Numbered from the stretch's first letter, positions 16,512 through 29,842 are shown. The stretch is 64,000 nucleotides of DNA from DATADW01 sp963733905 (GCA_963733905.1 CAVTEU010000018.1:62001-126000); one strand, 5' to 3'. Notes: generated by a model from the sequence alone, not told the origin. Made by a program: numbers and translations.

Positions 16512-17905
16512 TTCGATTGCTTCGGCGCGTCCACGAGGACGAGTCGGGGGTCTCGTTGCTGTTGTTGGCGGCGGGGATGGCGGCGTTTCTCGGCATAGCC
16601 GCCATCGTCATCGACATCGGCATGGCGATGAGCCAGGGGAGGCTCGACCAGAACGCAGCCGACTTCGCCGCTCTCGCCGCCGCCAACGACTCCTACCTCG
16701 GTATCACCCCGATGCAAGACGGCGGCGCAGGAAATCACGGACGACAACTTCGGGGAGTCGGTGCCGCTCACCGGCTGCTCCGCAGACCTGACACAGCCGG
16801 GTTCGCCGTTCTCTGGCGATCACCGACTGCATGTCGGTGGCGCCCTTCGGATGACCTCAACTCCGACAACATCCGGAGGGTCGGGTCAGACATGGGTCGG
16901 CGTACCGGATCAGACCAGCGGGCCGTTCTTCGGGCCACTCGATCGACACCAGGCGGGAAGCCGCTGCGGCAATCCTCCCGCGGGCCGAGGGCCGGATGGC
17001 GCCGCTCATGGTCGAGACGGCTGCTCCCTCGCTGGCGTGTGTCGACATTGCGAGCTCCTTGTCAACGCCGGCTGCCTGTCCCGCTGAACCTCTGTCGACA
17101 GCCCGCGCTGCACCCAGCGATCGGCGGTCCTGCTCGTCGTGAATCTGCTCGAAGGAATCGACCACCTCATCGCCCAATTCGACGGCACCGACCAGGCCTG
17201 ACGACTGCGTGACACCCGGGCAGCAACCAGTGCATTGGCGGACACCCGGCTCGGTGACCCGCTGGTGGAACTCGAAGCGATACTCGACGAGGGCTTCCTC
17301 GGTGACGGCGGCCAGTTGGGACTCGACCCGGGGATCGATGGTGCCTGCAGGGGCAGGGGAAGTCATCGGGCCATCACCGACTGCATCGGGTCGCTGATCG
17401 ACTCCGAGCCGCGCTGAGCGAGCAGTACTACTACGTCCCGGTGGTCGACGGGGAGCTCAATCACCCAGTTCGCCGGGCTCTATATCGCCGGGGTCGATGT
17501 GGTTGACGGGTGACGGGTGCCATGAGCTGGCCTCAATCTCGTGTCAGAGCTCGTGGTCACATACGACTCGGTCGTCCACGACCAGGACGAGTTCCAGTCT
17601 GCGAGCTCCGACGCCATACCCGGTTCACAGGCATATCTCCATGCTCGGGCCATGGAACGATCTATGCATAGGAGATACAGGACTCGGTCAGGCATTTGTT
17701 CAATGGGCTCATCGACCACACCCCTCTTGACATGCCCGAGGCGGTGTGGGACGCCCTCTGGCTGAACTTCCTCCGCATACGACAACAGGGACGACCTCCT
17801 CCAGATCACTGGGTACGTGCTTCCTGCCGACTCGCTCCCCGACGAGTTGCGTCGGCGTAGGCGTCGACGTCAACCCCTACGAGGTCGACGGGCTGACCCA
17901 GTAGC
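16508..17905 (+). pseudogene. TadG-like protein, heavily frameshifted
   Basis: The N-terminal 80 residues are clear: DESGVSLLLLAAGMAAFLGI followed by AIVIDIGMAMSQGRLDQNAADFAALAAA, the Flp pilus-assembly TadE/G-like N-terminal domain. Beyond about 16730 no frame stays open for more than 100 codons, yet fragments in all three frames still look protein-like (for example FGESVPLTGCSADLTQPG near 16750 and ACVDIASSLSTPAACPA near 17030). The length to the next gene fits a 450-residue TadG. I cannot tell whether this is a real pseudogene or a run of sequencing indels; the second is favoured by the same problem in housekeeping genes. There is nothing else in this stretch. Confidence 0.5.
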
Positions 17906-17925
17906 AGGCGTTACCCTCCCCGGCC

Positions 17926-18781
17926 ATGCGCACTCCCCCACGGGTCATGCCGGCGCTGGTGACGCCGTTCACCAAAGACGGCGAGCTCGATCTCGAATCG
18001 CACCGTCACAACCTCCGCACCCTCGCCGAACAGGGGATCAATGGGTTCCTCATCGCCGGGTCCACCGGCGAGGGGGCCTACCTCGAGCCGGGTGAGCGGG
18101 AGGAACTGCTGCGGACGGCACGCGACGAATTGGGGCGCCGCCCCTTCCTGCTCGGCGGCGTTGTCGCCGAGACCGAGCGGGCGGCCCGGGCACAGCTTGC
18201 CGAGGTGGCGGCAGGCGGCGCCGACGGGGCTCTTGTCATCACGCCGACCACCCTGGTCCGCAACCGCCATCCACTGGTCAAGCGCTTCTACACCGACCTG
18301 GCCGACGATGCGCCGGTTCCACTGATGCTCTACTCGGTCCCCACCTACACCGCCTACCCACTCCCCACCGAGGTGGCGATCGAGCTATCGGAGCATCCGG
18401 GGATCGTGGGGATGAAGGACTCGGGCGGCGACCCGGTGCGGATGGGCGACCTGGTGGCGGGTTGCGCCGATGGGTTCTTCCTCTTCTGCGGATCCTCGGC
18501 GGCGCTGAGCCAAGCGGTGGCCGCCGGGGCATACGGGGCGATCACCGCCAGCGCCAACTACGCCCCGACGCTGGTCGCCGAGGTGGTGAAGCGACGCAGA
18601 CCCGGCCCGTGGCAGCGACGGCTCACCGCGATGAGCCGAGGGATCGAGGTCCACGGCGTCCCCGGGGTCAAGGCCGCCGCCGCCGGGTTTGGGCTCCGTC
18701 CCGGTGTTCCCCCGCCGTCCGCTACGCCCGGTATCCCGACGCGAGGCGGCGGGGCTGGTCGAATTGGTCGCCGGAGGCTGA
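17926..18781 (+). CDS. Dihydrodipicolinate synthase (DapA)-family aldolase (one frameshift near the end)
   Basis: A class I aldolase of the DHDPS/NAL family with TIM-barrel fold. The phosphate/pyruvate-binding motif is GSTGEGAYL (about 44-52), the active-site tyrosine is Y136 (MLYSVPTYT) and the Schiff-base lysine is K164 (GMKDSGGD), matching Y133/K161 of E. coli DapA. A frameshift near 18705 moves the C-terminus to RPLRPVSRREAAGLVELVAG, ending at 18781. The exact substrate is uncertain: the YSVP variant of the usual YNVP motif and isolation from lysine genes allow a paralogue with another role. A TACCCT box (17912-17917) just upstream of the ATG suggests a near-leaderless transcript. Confidence 0.78.
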
Positions 18782-18832
18782 ACAGAGGCCGGTTGCTACC
18801 CTCGCCAGGGTCGCTACAGAGGAGATCTCCCA

Positions 18833-19219
18833 ATGGCCGTCAAGTTCCTCTCCGAGGAGTGGGCCCAATCGACAACCGAAGCTTTGAACAGCCACGACGG
18901 CTTCAAGAGCGCCATCGGGAACGCCGACCTCGGCATCCAGTTCACCGTGACCGACACCCCAGACGGTGATGCCAACTACTACCTGAAGACGGGGGGCGGC
19001 ACCGCCGAGCTCGCACTTGGCGACCTGGAGGGCGCCGACGTGACCGTCACCAACGAATACCCCACCGCCGTCGCCATCTCCAAGGGCGAGCTCAACACGC
19101 AGATGGCCTTCATGCAGGGCAAGCTCAAGGTCGGTGGCAACCTGGCCAAGCTGATGATGCACCAAACGGCGGTCCAGCAATGGAGCAACGCCGTCGCCGG
19201 CATGGACGTCGAGTATTGA
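18833..19219 (+). CDS. SCP2 sterol-binding-domain protein
   Basis: The 128-residue protein is a single SCP2 fold: an N-terminal amphipathic helix (FLSEEWAQSTTEALNS), a beta-sheet core (NYYLKTGGGTAELALGD), and the family-typical LNTQMAFMQGKLKVGGNLAK near 85-105. SCP2 domains bind hydrophobic ligands such as fatty acyl chains or steroids; the ligand is unknown. An AGAGGAG ribosome-binding site precedes the ATG, and TACCCT at about 18797 may be its -10 box. It could be co-transcribed with the aldolase gene 52 bases upstream. Confidence 0.88.
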   Translation: MAVKFLSEEWAQSTTEALNSHDGFKSAIGNADLGIQFTVTDTPDGDANYYLKTGGGTAELALGDLEGADVTVTNEYPTAVAISKGELNTQMAFMQGKLKVGGNLAKLMMHQTAVQQWSNAVAGMDVEY

Positions 19220-19272
19220 TCGGGAGGGGGCAGCCCACCCCCGAGAACGCGACCAAGTCGTAATAGGTTGTC

Positions 19273-19291
19273 GCGCCGGCAAAGCCGGCGC
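19273..19291 (+). terminator. Perfect GC hairpin after the SCP2 gene
   Basis: GCGCCGGC-AAA-GCCGGCGC, 54 bases after the SCP2 stop. A strong 8-bp stem with no T-run. Confidence 0.4.
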
Positions 19292-19332
19292 TCGGGCGAG
19301 CAGGCACGTTGGGGGGAGGGGCGAGTGGGCAC

Positions 19333-19411
19333 ACTCCCAAGGTGCGACAGCCGCGGTCAGCACCGTTGGGAACTCGGGATTCCCCTACCCGCTGCTCCGC
19401 AGCGGGACGGA
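19333..19411. repeat. REP-like element: CTCCCAAGGTG/CACCGTTGGGA hairpin plus CCGCTGCTCCGCAGCGG hairpin
   Basis: The first hairpin pairs 19334-19344 with 19361-19371 around a loop with GACAGCCGCGGTC. The second part, TACCCGCTGCTCCGCAGCGGG, covers about 19386-19406. Both modules recur at 29843-29893 (reversed) and the first recurs at 33289-33334. Confidence 0.7.
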
Positions 19412-19432
19412 TTGCGAGCGGGCCTTCATAGT

Positions 19433-19460
19433 GAAGGGCCGCCCCGAGGGGCGGCCCTTC
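19433..19460. terminator. Bidirectional terminator between the SCP2 and hup genes
   Basis: GAAGGGCCGCCCC (19433-19445) pairs with GGGGCGGCCCTTC (19448-19460), a near-perfect stem of 11-13 bp, 24 bases beyond the hup stop. A T-rich GTTTGTTGG follows on the plus strand. Confidence 0.7.
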
Positions 19461-19483
19461 GTTTGTTGGTTGGGCTACGGGGT

Positions 19484-19759
19484 TCAGCCGGCGACGGCGG
19501 ACTTGAGTTGGGAACCGGCGGTGAACTTCGGGGCCTTGCGGGCCGCGATGTTGATCTTCTCGCCGGTACGGGGGTTCACACCCGTCCGGGCGGCTCTGTC
19601 GGACACGCCAAACGTCCCGAATCCGGTGATCGTCACCTTGTCGCCGCCCTTGAGTGCGCCGGTGATCGAGTCGAAAACCGCGTCAACCGCGGCTGATGCG
19701 GAAGCCTTGCTTCCGCCGGTGGCGGAGGCTACGGCCTCCACCAAATCGCTCTTGGTCAT
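19484..19759 (-). CDS. hup: DNA-binding protein HU
   Basis: A 91-residue histone-like protein: MTKSDLVEAVASATG at the start, the DNA-bending arm GFGTFGVSDRAARTGVNPRT with the intercalating proline (NPRTGE), and the C-terminal VPKF-like APKFTAGSQLK. It lacks the long Lys/Ala tail of mycobacterial and streptomycete HupB/HupS, so it resembles the short canonical HU. An AAGGAGG ribosome-binding site precedes the ATG and a good promoter lies at 19796-19824. It is downstream of mdh but separately promoted. Confidence 0.95.
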   Translation of the reverse strand: MTKSDLVEAVASATGGSKASASAAVDAVFDSITGALKGGDKVTITGFGTFGVSDRAARTGVNPRTGEKINIAARKAPKFTAGSQLKSAVAG

Positions 19760-19795
19760 GGTTCTGCCCTCCTTGGCAGGAATAACACTGTTGTC

Positions 19796-19824
19796 ACTCT
19801 AAGCATGCTCGGCAGGATCGACAA
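19796..19824 (-). promoter_or_regulatory. hup promoter
   Basis: Minus-strand TTGTCG (bases 19824-19819), a 17-base spacer, and TAGAGT (19801-19796). The AAGGAGG site and ATG follow about 30 bases later. Confidence 0.6.
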
Positions 19825-19865
19825 GCACGGATCGGCTCCCCGTGCGGGTTTCCGCCCAGCGGTGG

Positions 19866-20804
19866 TCAGCCGAGATCGATCTCGCTCAACTCGTCGACCT
19901 TCTCCTTGACCGCTCCGGCAGCCTCGCGAAGCCCATTCAATTCGTCGTCGGTGAGTGGCAGCTCGACGATCTCGGTGATCCCGCCGGCGCCGATCCGGGC
20001 GGGAACTCCCAGGTAGACGCCATCGATTCCGTACTCGCCCTCCACCCAGGCGCACACGGGGAGCACCTCGTTGGTGTCGCCGAGCACCGCGGCGACCATC
20101 TGGGCGGCGGCGCTCGAGGGGGCGAAGTAGGCGCTCCCGGTCTTGAGCAGACCGACGATTTCGGCTCCTCCCTCCCGGGTTCGCTCCACCAGCGCATCGA
20201 TCTGCTCGGCGTCGAGCACATCGGTGAGAGGCCTCCCGCCAACGGTGCAGCGCGACGGCACCGGGACCATGGTCTCACCGTGACTGCCCAAGGTGAGCGC
20301 CTCCACCTCGAGGATGTCGCTCCCGGTGGCCTCGGCGATGAAATGGGCGAAACGAGCCGAGTCGAGGATCCCCGCCTGGCCCATCACCCGGCTTCGGGGG
20401 AACCCGGACACGTCGGCGGCGAGCGTCGTCATGTGATCGAGCGGGTTGGTGACCACGATGATCACGGCATCGGGCGACCCGGCGACCACCGCCTCGGTGA
20501 CGCCCTTGACGATCTTGGCATTGGCCTCGAGGAGATCCATCCGTGACATGCCGGGCCGGCGAGGCAGCCCGGCGGTGATCACCACGACGTCGCTGCCGGC
20601 GGTGTCGGCGTAGTCGTTGGTACCGACGACCACGGTCCGGTAGCGCTCGACGGGCCGCGCCTGGTTCATGTCGAACGCCAAGCCCTGGGGCAGGCCCTCG
20701 ACGATGTCGGTCATCACGACCTCATCGACCAGGTCTGCCTCGGCGATGCGCTGCACCGTCGTCGACCCGTACTTCCCGGCACCAACCACGGTCACCTTGC
20801 GCAT
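19866..20804 (-). CDS. mdh: Malate dehydrogenase (LDH-like type)
   Basis: A 312-residue NAD-dependent TCA-cycle enzyme of the LDH-like MDH group. Landmarks: glycine-rich VVGAGKYGSTTV (7-18), the NAD-selecting D33 (MTDI), substrate arginines in GLPRRPGMSR (R82/R83 and R88), R146-equivalent segment LDSARF and the catalytic H175 in GSHGETMVP. A TACCCT -10 box at 20845-20840 gives a 35-base leader with GGGAGAAGG. icd lies upstream on the same strand with 380 bases between that contain a candidate RNA gene. Confidence 0.94.
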   Translation of the reverse strand: MRKVTVVGAGKYGSTTVQRIAEADLVDEVVMTDIVEGLPQGLAFDMNQARPVERYRTVVVGTNDYADTAGSDVVVITAGLPRRPGMSRMDLLEANAKIVKGVTEAVVAGSPDAVIIVVTNPLDHMTTLAADVSGFPRSRVMGQAGILDSARFAHFIAEATGSDILEVEALTLGSHGETMVPVPSRCTVGGRPLTDVLDAEQIDALVERTREGGAEIVGLLKTGSAYFAPSSAAAQMVAAVLGDTNEVLPVCAWVEGEYGIDGVYLGVPARIGAGGITEIVELPLTDDELNGLREAAGAVKEKVDELSEIDLG

Positions 20805-20839
20805 GCCTTCTCCCGATTTTCCGCTGTTGTGGAGCCGGA

Positions 20840-20845
20840 AGGGTA
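20840..20845 (-). promoter_or_regulatory. mdh -10 box
   Basis: TACCCT on the minus strand, about 36 bases before the mdh ATG. It shows that mdh does not need the upstream structured region as its leader. Confidence 0.4.
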
Positions 20846-20888
20846 GCCAGAGACCGGTATTTCGTCCCGATATGGGTTCATCGACCCA

Positions 20889-20917
20889 TTGACCGCGTCC
20901 TGTCCCAACCCGACAAT
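20889..20917 (+). promoter_or_regulatory. Candidate promoter of the structured RNA
   Basis: TTGACC (20889-20894), a 17-base spacer, and GACAAT (20912-20917). The predicted start is near 20924, at the foot of the first hairpin. Confidence 0.4.
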
Positions 20918-20923
20918 CTGTAT

Positions 20924-21154
20924 CAGCCCACCAGGGTGGGAATCAGTTGGGGATGCGAAAGAGAGTCGGTTCGGTCCTCGCAAGGGAACCGGCGATCACC
21001 ACTCCGTACCCAAGGGGGTTGCCGCAAGGCTCAAGAGGGTGGCACGGAGAGGTGCGGTGGGGCTGAGCTCAGTGACGGGGAACACTGATCTCAGCCCCCA
21101 CCGGGGGATTTGGGATCGATGAATGACGGGTCGTCGCCAGGCGGCCCGTCATTC
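20924..21154 (+). ncRNA. Candidate structured non-coding RNA between mdh and icd
   Basis: No credible coding frame is found in this 380-base gap. Five consecutive helices can be drawn: H1 CCCACC/GGTGGG (20927-20940); H2 CGGTTC/GAACCG (20967-20991) with an inner CCT/AGG; H3 CTCCGTACCC closed by GGGT..ACGGAG (21002-21049) containing a GCC-GCAA-GGC tetraloop hairpin; H4 a stem of about 19 bp (21055-21074 with 21083-21103, one mismatch and one bulge); H5 GAATGACGGG/CCCGTCATTC (21121-21154), a likely terminator shared with icd on the other strand. The strand is chosen by the promoter at 20889; the helices would also form on the minus strand. I cannot assign an RNA family. Confidence 0.45.
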
Positions 21155-21185
21155 GCGTTCGACGACTGTGCTCAGGGAGCGCAGC

Positions 21186-22388
<1,203 letters not shown>

Positions 22389-22446
22389 TCGGTTGGCTCC
22401 TCGTGCTTGCCGTGGCGGCGAACCCTAGGTCGTAGCGGGAAGATCC

Positions 22447-22495
22447 GTTTTGGCGTCACCGGACGCGGTCATGGCGCGTTTAGTGACGCCAAAAC
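22447..22495. repeat. Inverted repeat overlapping the folD stop (copy 2 of the TTTTGGCGTCAC hairpin)
   Basis: Arms GTTTTGGCGTCAC (22447-22459) and GTGACGCCAAAAC (22483-22495). The folD stop codon TAA (22482-22480) and its last codons lie inside the right arm. The other copy is at 267-314. Confidence 0.75.
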
Positions 22496-23343
22496 TGGTC
22501 TTGCTCGGCGGCGGTCACCGTGTTGACCAGCAGCATCGCCCTGGTCATGGGCCCGACGCCCCCGGGGACCGGGGTAATGGCGCCGGCGACATCGCGCACC
22601 CCATCGAAGTCGACGTCGCCGCGCAGACCATCTTCCGTGCGGGTGGTTCCCACGTCCACCACCACGGCACCCGGCTTGACCAGATCTGCGGTGATCAGAC
22701 TCGGGACGCCGACCGCGCTCACCAGCAGATCCGCCTCGCGGGTCAGCGCTCCCAGGTCGGGTGTCCGCGTGTGGGCGATCGCCACGGTGGCATCGGCGCC
22801 GCGGGCGCTCAACATCAGCGCCAGCGGCCGGCCAACCAGGAAGGAACGGCCCACGATCACAGCCCGTCTGCCCGACGTCGTCAGCCCGTGATGCTCCAAC
22901 AGTCGGAGGATTCCGCTCGGGGTGCACGGTCGCAGACCGGGGCGGCCGAGGACGAGCAGGCCGAGGTTGTATGGGTGGAGGCCATCCACGTCCTTCGCTG
23001 GGTCGACCCTTTCGGTGATGGTGTCGGAATCGAGTCCCTCGGGGAGTGGAAGCTGAACCAGGATCCCGTGGACGCCGGGATCGTTGTTCAACTCGTCGAT
23101 GACCGCCTCCAGGTGCACACGGCCGGTATCCGCCGGCAACTCGTGGTGGATGCTGCGGATGCCGACCTCTTCGGCGTCGCGCCGCTTGTGCCGCACGTAG
23201 AGATGCGATGCCGGGTCGTCCCCCACCACCACCGTGGCGAGACCCGGATTCACCCCAAGAGCCCGCAGCGCCGCCACCCGGAGGGTCACCTCCGACTTGA
23301 CCTGACTTGCCACCGGGCGTCCGTCGAGGATTGCCGCGGTCAC
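22480..23343 (-). CDS. folD: Bifunctional methylene-THF dehydrogenase / methenyl-THF cyclohydrolase FolD
   Basis: A 287-residue FolD that supplies 10-formyl-THF, the one-carbon donor for purN and purH just upstream. Catalytic Y49/K53 lie in YVRHK, the PGGVGPMT signature (ITPVPGGVGPMTRAM) is near 265, and the NADP fold GRSFLVGRPLALML is near 160. The GTG at 23343 is chosen because homology starts at TAAILDGRPVA; the frame is open further upstream but is antisense to purH there. The C-terminal DQFWRH is encoded by a dispersed repeat. The gene follows purH by 43 bases. Confidence 0.92.
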   Translation of the reverse strand: MTAAILDGRPVASQVKSEVTLRVAALRALGVNPGLATVVVGDDPASHLYVRHKRRDAEEVGIRSIHHELPADTGRVHLEAVIDELNNDPGVHGILVQLPLPEGLDSDTITERVDPAKDVDGLHPYNLGLLVLGRPGLRPCTPSGILRLLEHHGLTTSGRRAVIVGRSFLVGRPLALMLSARGADATVAIAHTRTPDLGALTREADLLVSAVGVPSLITADLVKPGAVVVDVGTTRTEDGLRGDVDFDGVRDVAGAITPVPGGVGPMTRAMLLVNTVTAAEQDQFWRH

Positions 23344-23386
23344 GGTCGGGCCACCGACGGCTCTACAGCGGGGGCGGTCACCTCGA

Positions 23387-24920
<1,534 letters not shown>

Positions 24921-24924
<4 letters not shown>

Positions 24925-25539
24925 GGTGCGTCCCAGACGACGGAGCGCCCGTCGACCCGGAGGCGGTGGCGGGCAAAGGCAGCTGACGACCTCGGGGTAC
25001 AACCGGTGCTCCTCGACCTGGATCCGGGAGTGCAGGGTGTCGGGGGTGTCGCCCTCGAGCACGGCGACCGCTTGCTGGGCGATGATCGGACCGTGGTCCA
25101 CCTGCTCGTCGACGAAGTGGACGGTCACGCCGGTCACCTTGACCCCGTGGGCCAGTGCCTCCTCGACGGCGCGGCTCCCCGGAAACGATGGGAGCAGCGA
25201 GGGGTGGATGTTGAGGATGCGGTGGGGGAAACGCCGGATCGCCACCGGAGCGAGCACCCGCATGAACCCGGCCAGGACGAGCGCCTCGGCGCCATGCTCC
25301 TCGGCGGTGTCGCAAACCGCGATGGTGAAGGCCTCCCTGTCGGGGTGGTCGGACCAGTCGACGATCTCTGCGGGAATGCCTGCATCCTCGGCCCGGTCGA
25401 TTGCCTTGACCCCGGGTCGGTCGGAGATGACCACCGTCACCTGCGCCCCGAATGCCGGATCGGCCGCGGCGTCGAGCAGCGCTTCGAGGTTGGTGCCCGA
25501 CCCGGACACGAGGACGGCGATGGGCATGGGCAACGACAC
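24921..25539 (-). CDS. purN: Phosphoribosylglycinamide formyltransferase PurN (one frameshift)
   Basis: GAR transformylase of about 205 residues. N-terminal VLVSGSGTNLEALLDA, catalytic region LAGFMRVLAPVAIRRFPHRILNIHPSLLPSFPG (Asn/His/Asp active site with DHGP downstream) and HFVDEQVDHGPIIAQ. A break near 24985 changes frame; the corrected C-terminus AFARHRLRVDGRSVVWDAP ends at a TGA overlapping the purH ATG. Uncorrected, purN and purH look fused. Start: GTG 25539 lies 5 bases after a predicted transcript start (TAAGAT at 25556-25551), while the ATG at 25527 matches the usual MPIAVLVSG beginning; either is possible. Confidence 0.88.
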
Positions 25540-25620
25540 CAGGACGGACGATCTTAGGGTCGCTCCGTCCCCGCAACCCCTCGCCCGCTAACTTGCCAGA
25601 CCCGCCGTCGGAGGAATTGG

Positions 25621-26441
25621 GTGGCGACGGAAGAAGAGTTGTTGGCGCCTCTGTTCGACCGTGCGCTCGCTGGTGAGGCGGGACCCCTCGAGGAGCACCT
25701 CAAGTCCAACAGCCGGCTACCGGGGCCACGGATGAACCTGTCCCTGGCGATGGCGGTGGGTCGTGTGGCCGGCCAGATCGCGGCGCAGCCCGAGGCGGAG
25801 GAGTCGCTGGAGACCGGTTCTCGACAGATGGGCGGCGACGACGGTCGAGCAGGCACCGCCAAACGATCCCGGCGAGATCCTCCCCGCGGTGGCACCGCTT
25901 GCCTATGCCCAGGCTGCGGTCACACGACCGGAATGGTGGGACGCCGAGTTGGCCAAGCTGCGCCGCTCTGCGGGCGATGCCCGCTGGCGGGTACGCGAGC
26001 TGGTCGCCGCCGGTTTGCAGACGATGCTCGCCGCCAACTGGGACCGAACGCTTGCCGCCCTGCGGTCCTGGGTGCGTGACGGACAACCGCTCGAGGTGCG
26101 GGCCGCCGCAGCGGCGGTCGCCGAGCCGGCGCTTCTCGACCGCCCCATCCGAGGCTCGGGCGCCCTTTCCATCCAGGAAGCCGCGGTGGGCGTGCTCGCG
26201 GGCACTCCAGCCTCAGATCGACGCCACGACGACGTGCGGGTCCTGCGCCGGGGCCTCGGGTACACGGTTGGGGTGGCGGTCGCCTCCGTGCCGGAGCCCG
26301 GGATCGAACTGCTCTTGCGGATGGCTCAGTTCAGGCGACCCAGACCTGATATGGGTGGTGAGGGAGAACCTCAAGAAGGCGCGCCTCAGACGGATCCCCG
26401 AGGTGTCGGCCAAGGTCGGCACGGCGATGGGGGAGGCTTGA
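25621..26441 (+). CDS. Helical-repeat (HEAT-like) protein, unknown function (two frameshifts)
   Basis: About 270 residues of alpha-helical repeats, rich in Ala, Arg, Glu and Trp. Phrases such as DARWRVRELVAAGLQTMLAA, DGQPLEVRAAAAAVAEPALL and GYTVGVAVASVPEPGIELLL have the helix-turn-helix spacing of HEAT or DNA-alkylation-repair (AlkD-like) folds. Breaks near 25815 and 26330 must be repaired; the true C-terminus is PDLIWVVRENLKKARLRRIP to 26441. A GGAGGA ribosome-binding site precedes GTG 25621. Relation to AlkD is a guess; no catalytic residue can be assigned. Confidence 0.6.
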
Positions 26442-26457
26442 CCCTCGGCCGTCCCCA

Positions 26458-26478
26458 GTCCCACACCCGGTGTGGGAC
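26458..26478 (+). terminator. Perfect hairpin after the HEAT-like gene
   Basis: GTCCCACAC-CCG-GTGTGGGAC, a 9-bp perfect stem starting 17 bases after the stop. There is no T-run. Confidence 0.5.
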
Positions 26479-26510
26479 CATGGCGCGGTCGGACAGAAGG
26501 GACTGAGACC

Positions 26511-27222
26511 ATGGACTGGACCGAGGCGGCCCGAGACCTCACCACCACGTTGGGACTGGCGCACCCGCCGCTGGCGATCAGCTTCCACTCCGACCCGCCG
26601 CCCGGGTGTTCCCGCATTTGACGCACCGATGTCCGACCCCACGATCGACGGCCGGAGCGGCCGGGTGCCAGCCTCTTGTGTCTTCTGGATGCATGCCACG
26701 GATAGCCGGTTCTCCACAGTCGCCGCCGACCACGGCAATTGCAGCGTCGGTCGTTTCACCCACGGCTTCGCCGCCGCCGAGGAGATCATCGACAAGGACG
26801 ACGTTGCCACCCTGCTCGACGTGGGGTGGGTCACCATGGAGGCGTTCGCCGAGGTTCCCCAGGTGGCGACCGCGCCGGGAGCCATCGTCTACGGCCCGCT
26901 GGCCGGTGCCGAGGAGCCCGACATCGTCTTCCTCCGACTCGACGCCCGTCAGCTCATGGAGTTGGCCGACGCCGTCCCCGACCTCGAGGTGACCGGAAAG
27001 CCGCAGTGCCAGATCATCCCCCGTGCTCTCGATCAGGGCCGGGTCGCCGCCAGCTTTGGTTGTGCGTTGAGCCGGGCGCGAACCGGGATGGGCGACGACG
27101 AGCACACCTGCGCCATACCTGCTTCCCGGGTCGAGGAGATCCTGAGACGGCTGACCGAGGTGCGGACCGCCGATCTTGCTGTTGCCGGGTACGCCGCCGC
27201 CGACGCCGGCCGGTTCGGATAG
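26511..27222 (+). CDS. DUF169 family protein (one frameshift)
   Basis: A protein of about 235 residues of the DUF169 family, whose function is unknown. Family landmarks: PPLAISFHSDPP near residue 20, the cysteine segment ASCVFWMHA (26672-26700), FSTVAADHGNCSVGRFTHG, and the C-terminal SFGCALSRARTGM. The conserved cysteines suggest a metal or redox centre, which is inference. The ATG at 26511 starts the first frame; a one-base break near 26605 joins it to GVPAFDAPMSDP. It converges on the DUF2207 gene with 22 bases between stops. Confidence 0.75.
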
Positions 27223-27244
27223 CGGGGACGTCAGCGGTCCCGGC

Positions 27245-29103
<1,859 letters not shown>

Positions 29104-29113
29104 CTCGCCTCGG

Positions 29114-29668
29114 TCAGAACTGGACTCGGGGCGCCTCGTCGGCTTCTGCCGGGGCCTCGAAGAAGGGGCGAACCGAGAATCCGGTTGTGCCGGCGACGAG
29201 GTTGCTCGGGATGCTCTGCACCCGGGTGTTGTAGGTCAGGACGCTGTCGTTGTAGATCTGGCGGGACACGGCGATCTTGTCCTCGGTCTCGGCCAGCTGC
29301 GCCTGGAGGGCGGCGAAGTTCTCGCTCGCCCGCAACTCCGGATATGCCTCGGCAAGAGCGAAGAGTTGGCGGAGGGCGCCGGTGAGGACGTTCTCCGCCT
29401 GCGCCTGCTCCTCGATGGTGCCGGCGGAGACCGCGGCATTGCGGGCCTCGACGACACGCTCGAACGTCTCCTGCTCGTGGGTGGCGTACCCCTTGACCGT
29501 CTCCACGAGGTTGGGCACGAGGTCATACCGCCGCTTCAGTTGGACCTCGACCTGGGCCCACGAGTTGTCCACCCGGTTGCGATGCTTGACCAGCGAGTTG
29601 TAGGTGAGAACCACCCACAAGATGAGAAGCACCACCACCGCGATGACGATCCAAACGATCGGATCCAC
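29114..29668 (-). CDS. lemA: LemA family protein
   Basis: A 184-residue membrane-anchored helical protein: one N-terminal transmembrane helix (PIVWIVIAVVVLLILWVVLT), then the LemA core with NSLVKHRNRVDNSWAQVEVQ, LKRRYDLVPNLVETVKGYA, and the C-terminal ISRQIYNDSVLTYNT-type segment (VSRQIYNDSVLTYNTRV) followed by FEAPAEADEAPRVQF. The biochemical role of LemA is unknown. The GTG at 29668 follows a GAGGGA site; TATACA near 29704-29699 is a possible -10 box. It is upstream of and coupled to the DUF2207 gene. Confidence 0.92.
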   Translation of the reverse strand: MDPIVWIVIAVVVLLILWVVLTYNSLVKHRNRVDNSWAQVEVQLKRRYDLVPNLVETVKGYATHEQETFERVVEARNAAVSAGTIEEQAQAENVLTGALRQLFALAEAYPELRASENFAALQAQLAETEDKIAVSRQIYNDSVLTYNTRVQSIPSNLVAGTTGFSVRPFFEAPAEADEAPRVQF

Positions 29669-29763
29669 CTAGTCACTCCCTCGACGCAGGGCCGGGAGTG
29701 TATAGGTCGCGAGGTTGCCGGCCGTCCGTCTCCCGACCGGCTTGACGGACACCGCCAGGAAGA

Positions 29764-29816
29764 GACGGCGGACGGCAGACGGCGGACGGCAGCCAGAACG
29801 GAAGACGGAAGACGCG
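29764..29816. repeat. GACGGCA/GACGGAA heptamer repeats
   Basis: Seven or so imperfect units (GACGGCG, GACGGCA, then GAAGACG) upstream of lemA, oriented as in the array after sdhA. Confidence 0.75.
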
Positions 29817-29842
29817 GTCCGTCCCCCCGCAGGGGGGAAGGG

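Noticed and set aside
18462..18887. A separate plus-strand gene overlapping the aldolase 3' end
   Set aside because: It carries a short stretch of the aldolase C-terminus in an alternative frame and otherwise reads as Arg-rich shadow sequence.
20924..21154. A c-di-AMP (ydaO), cobalamin, TPP, FMN, SAM or glycine riboswitch
   Set aside because: None of the conserved sequence blocks I know for these classes is present, and no gene follows on the favoured strand.
29764..29816. A CRISPR array in the GACGGCA repeats
   Set aside because: Units are 7 bp, contiguous, without spacers, and no cas gene is present.
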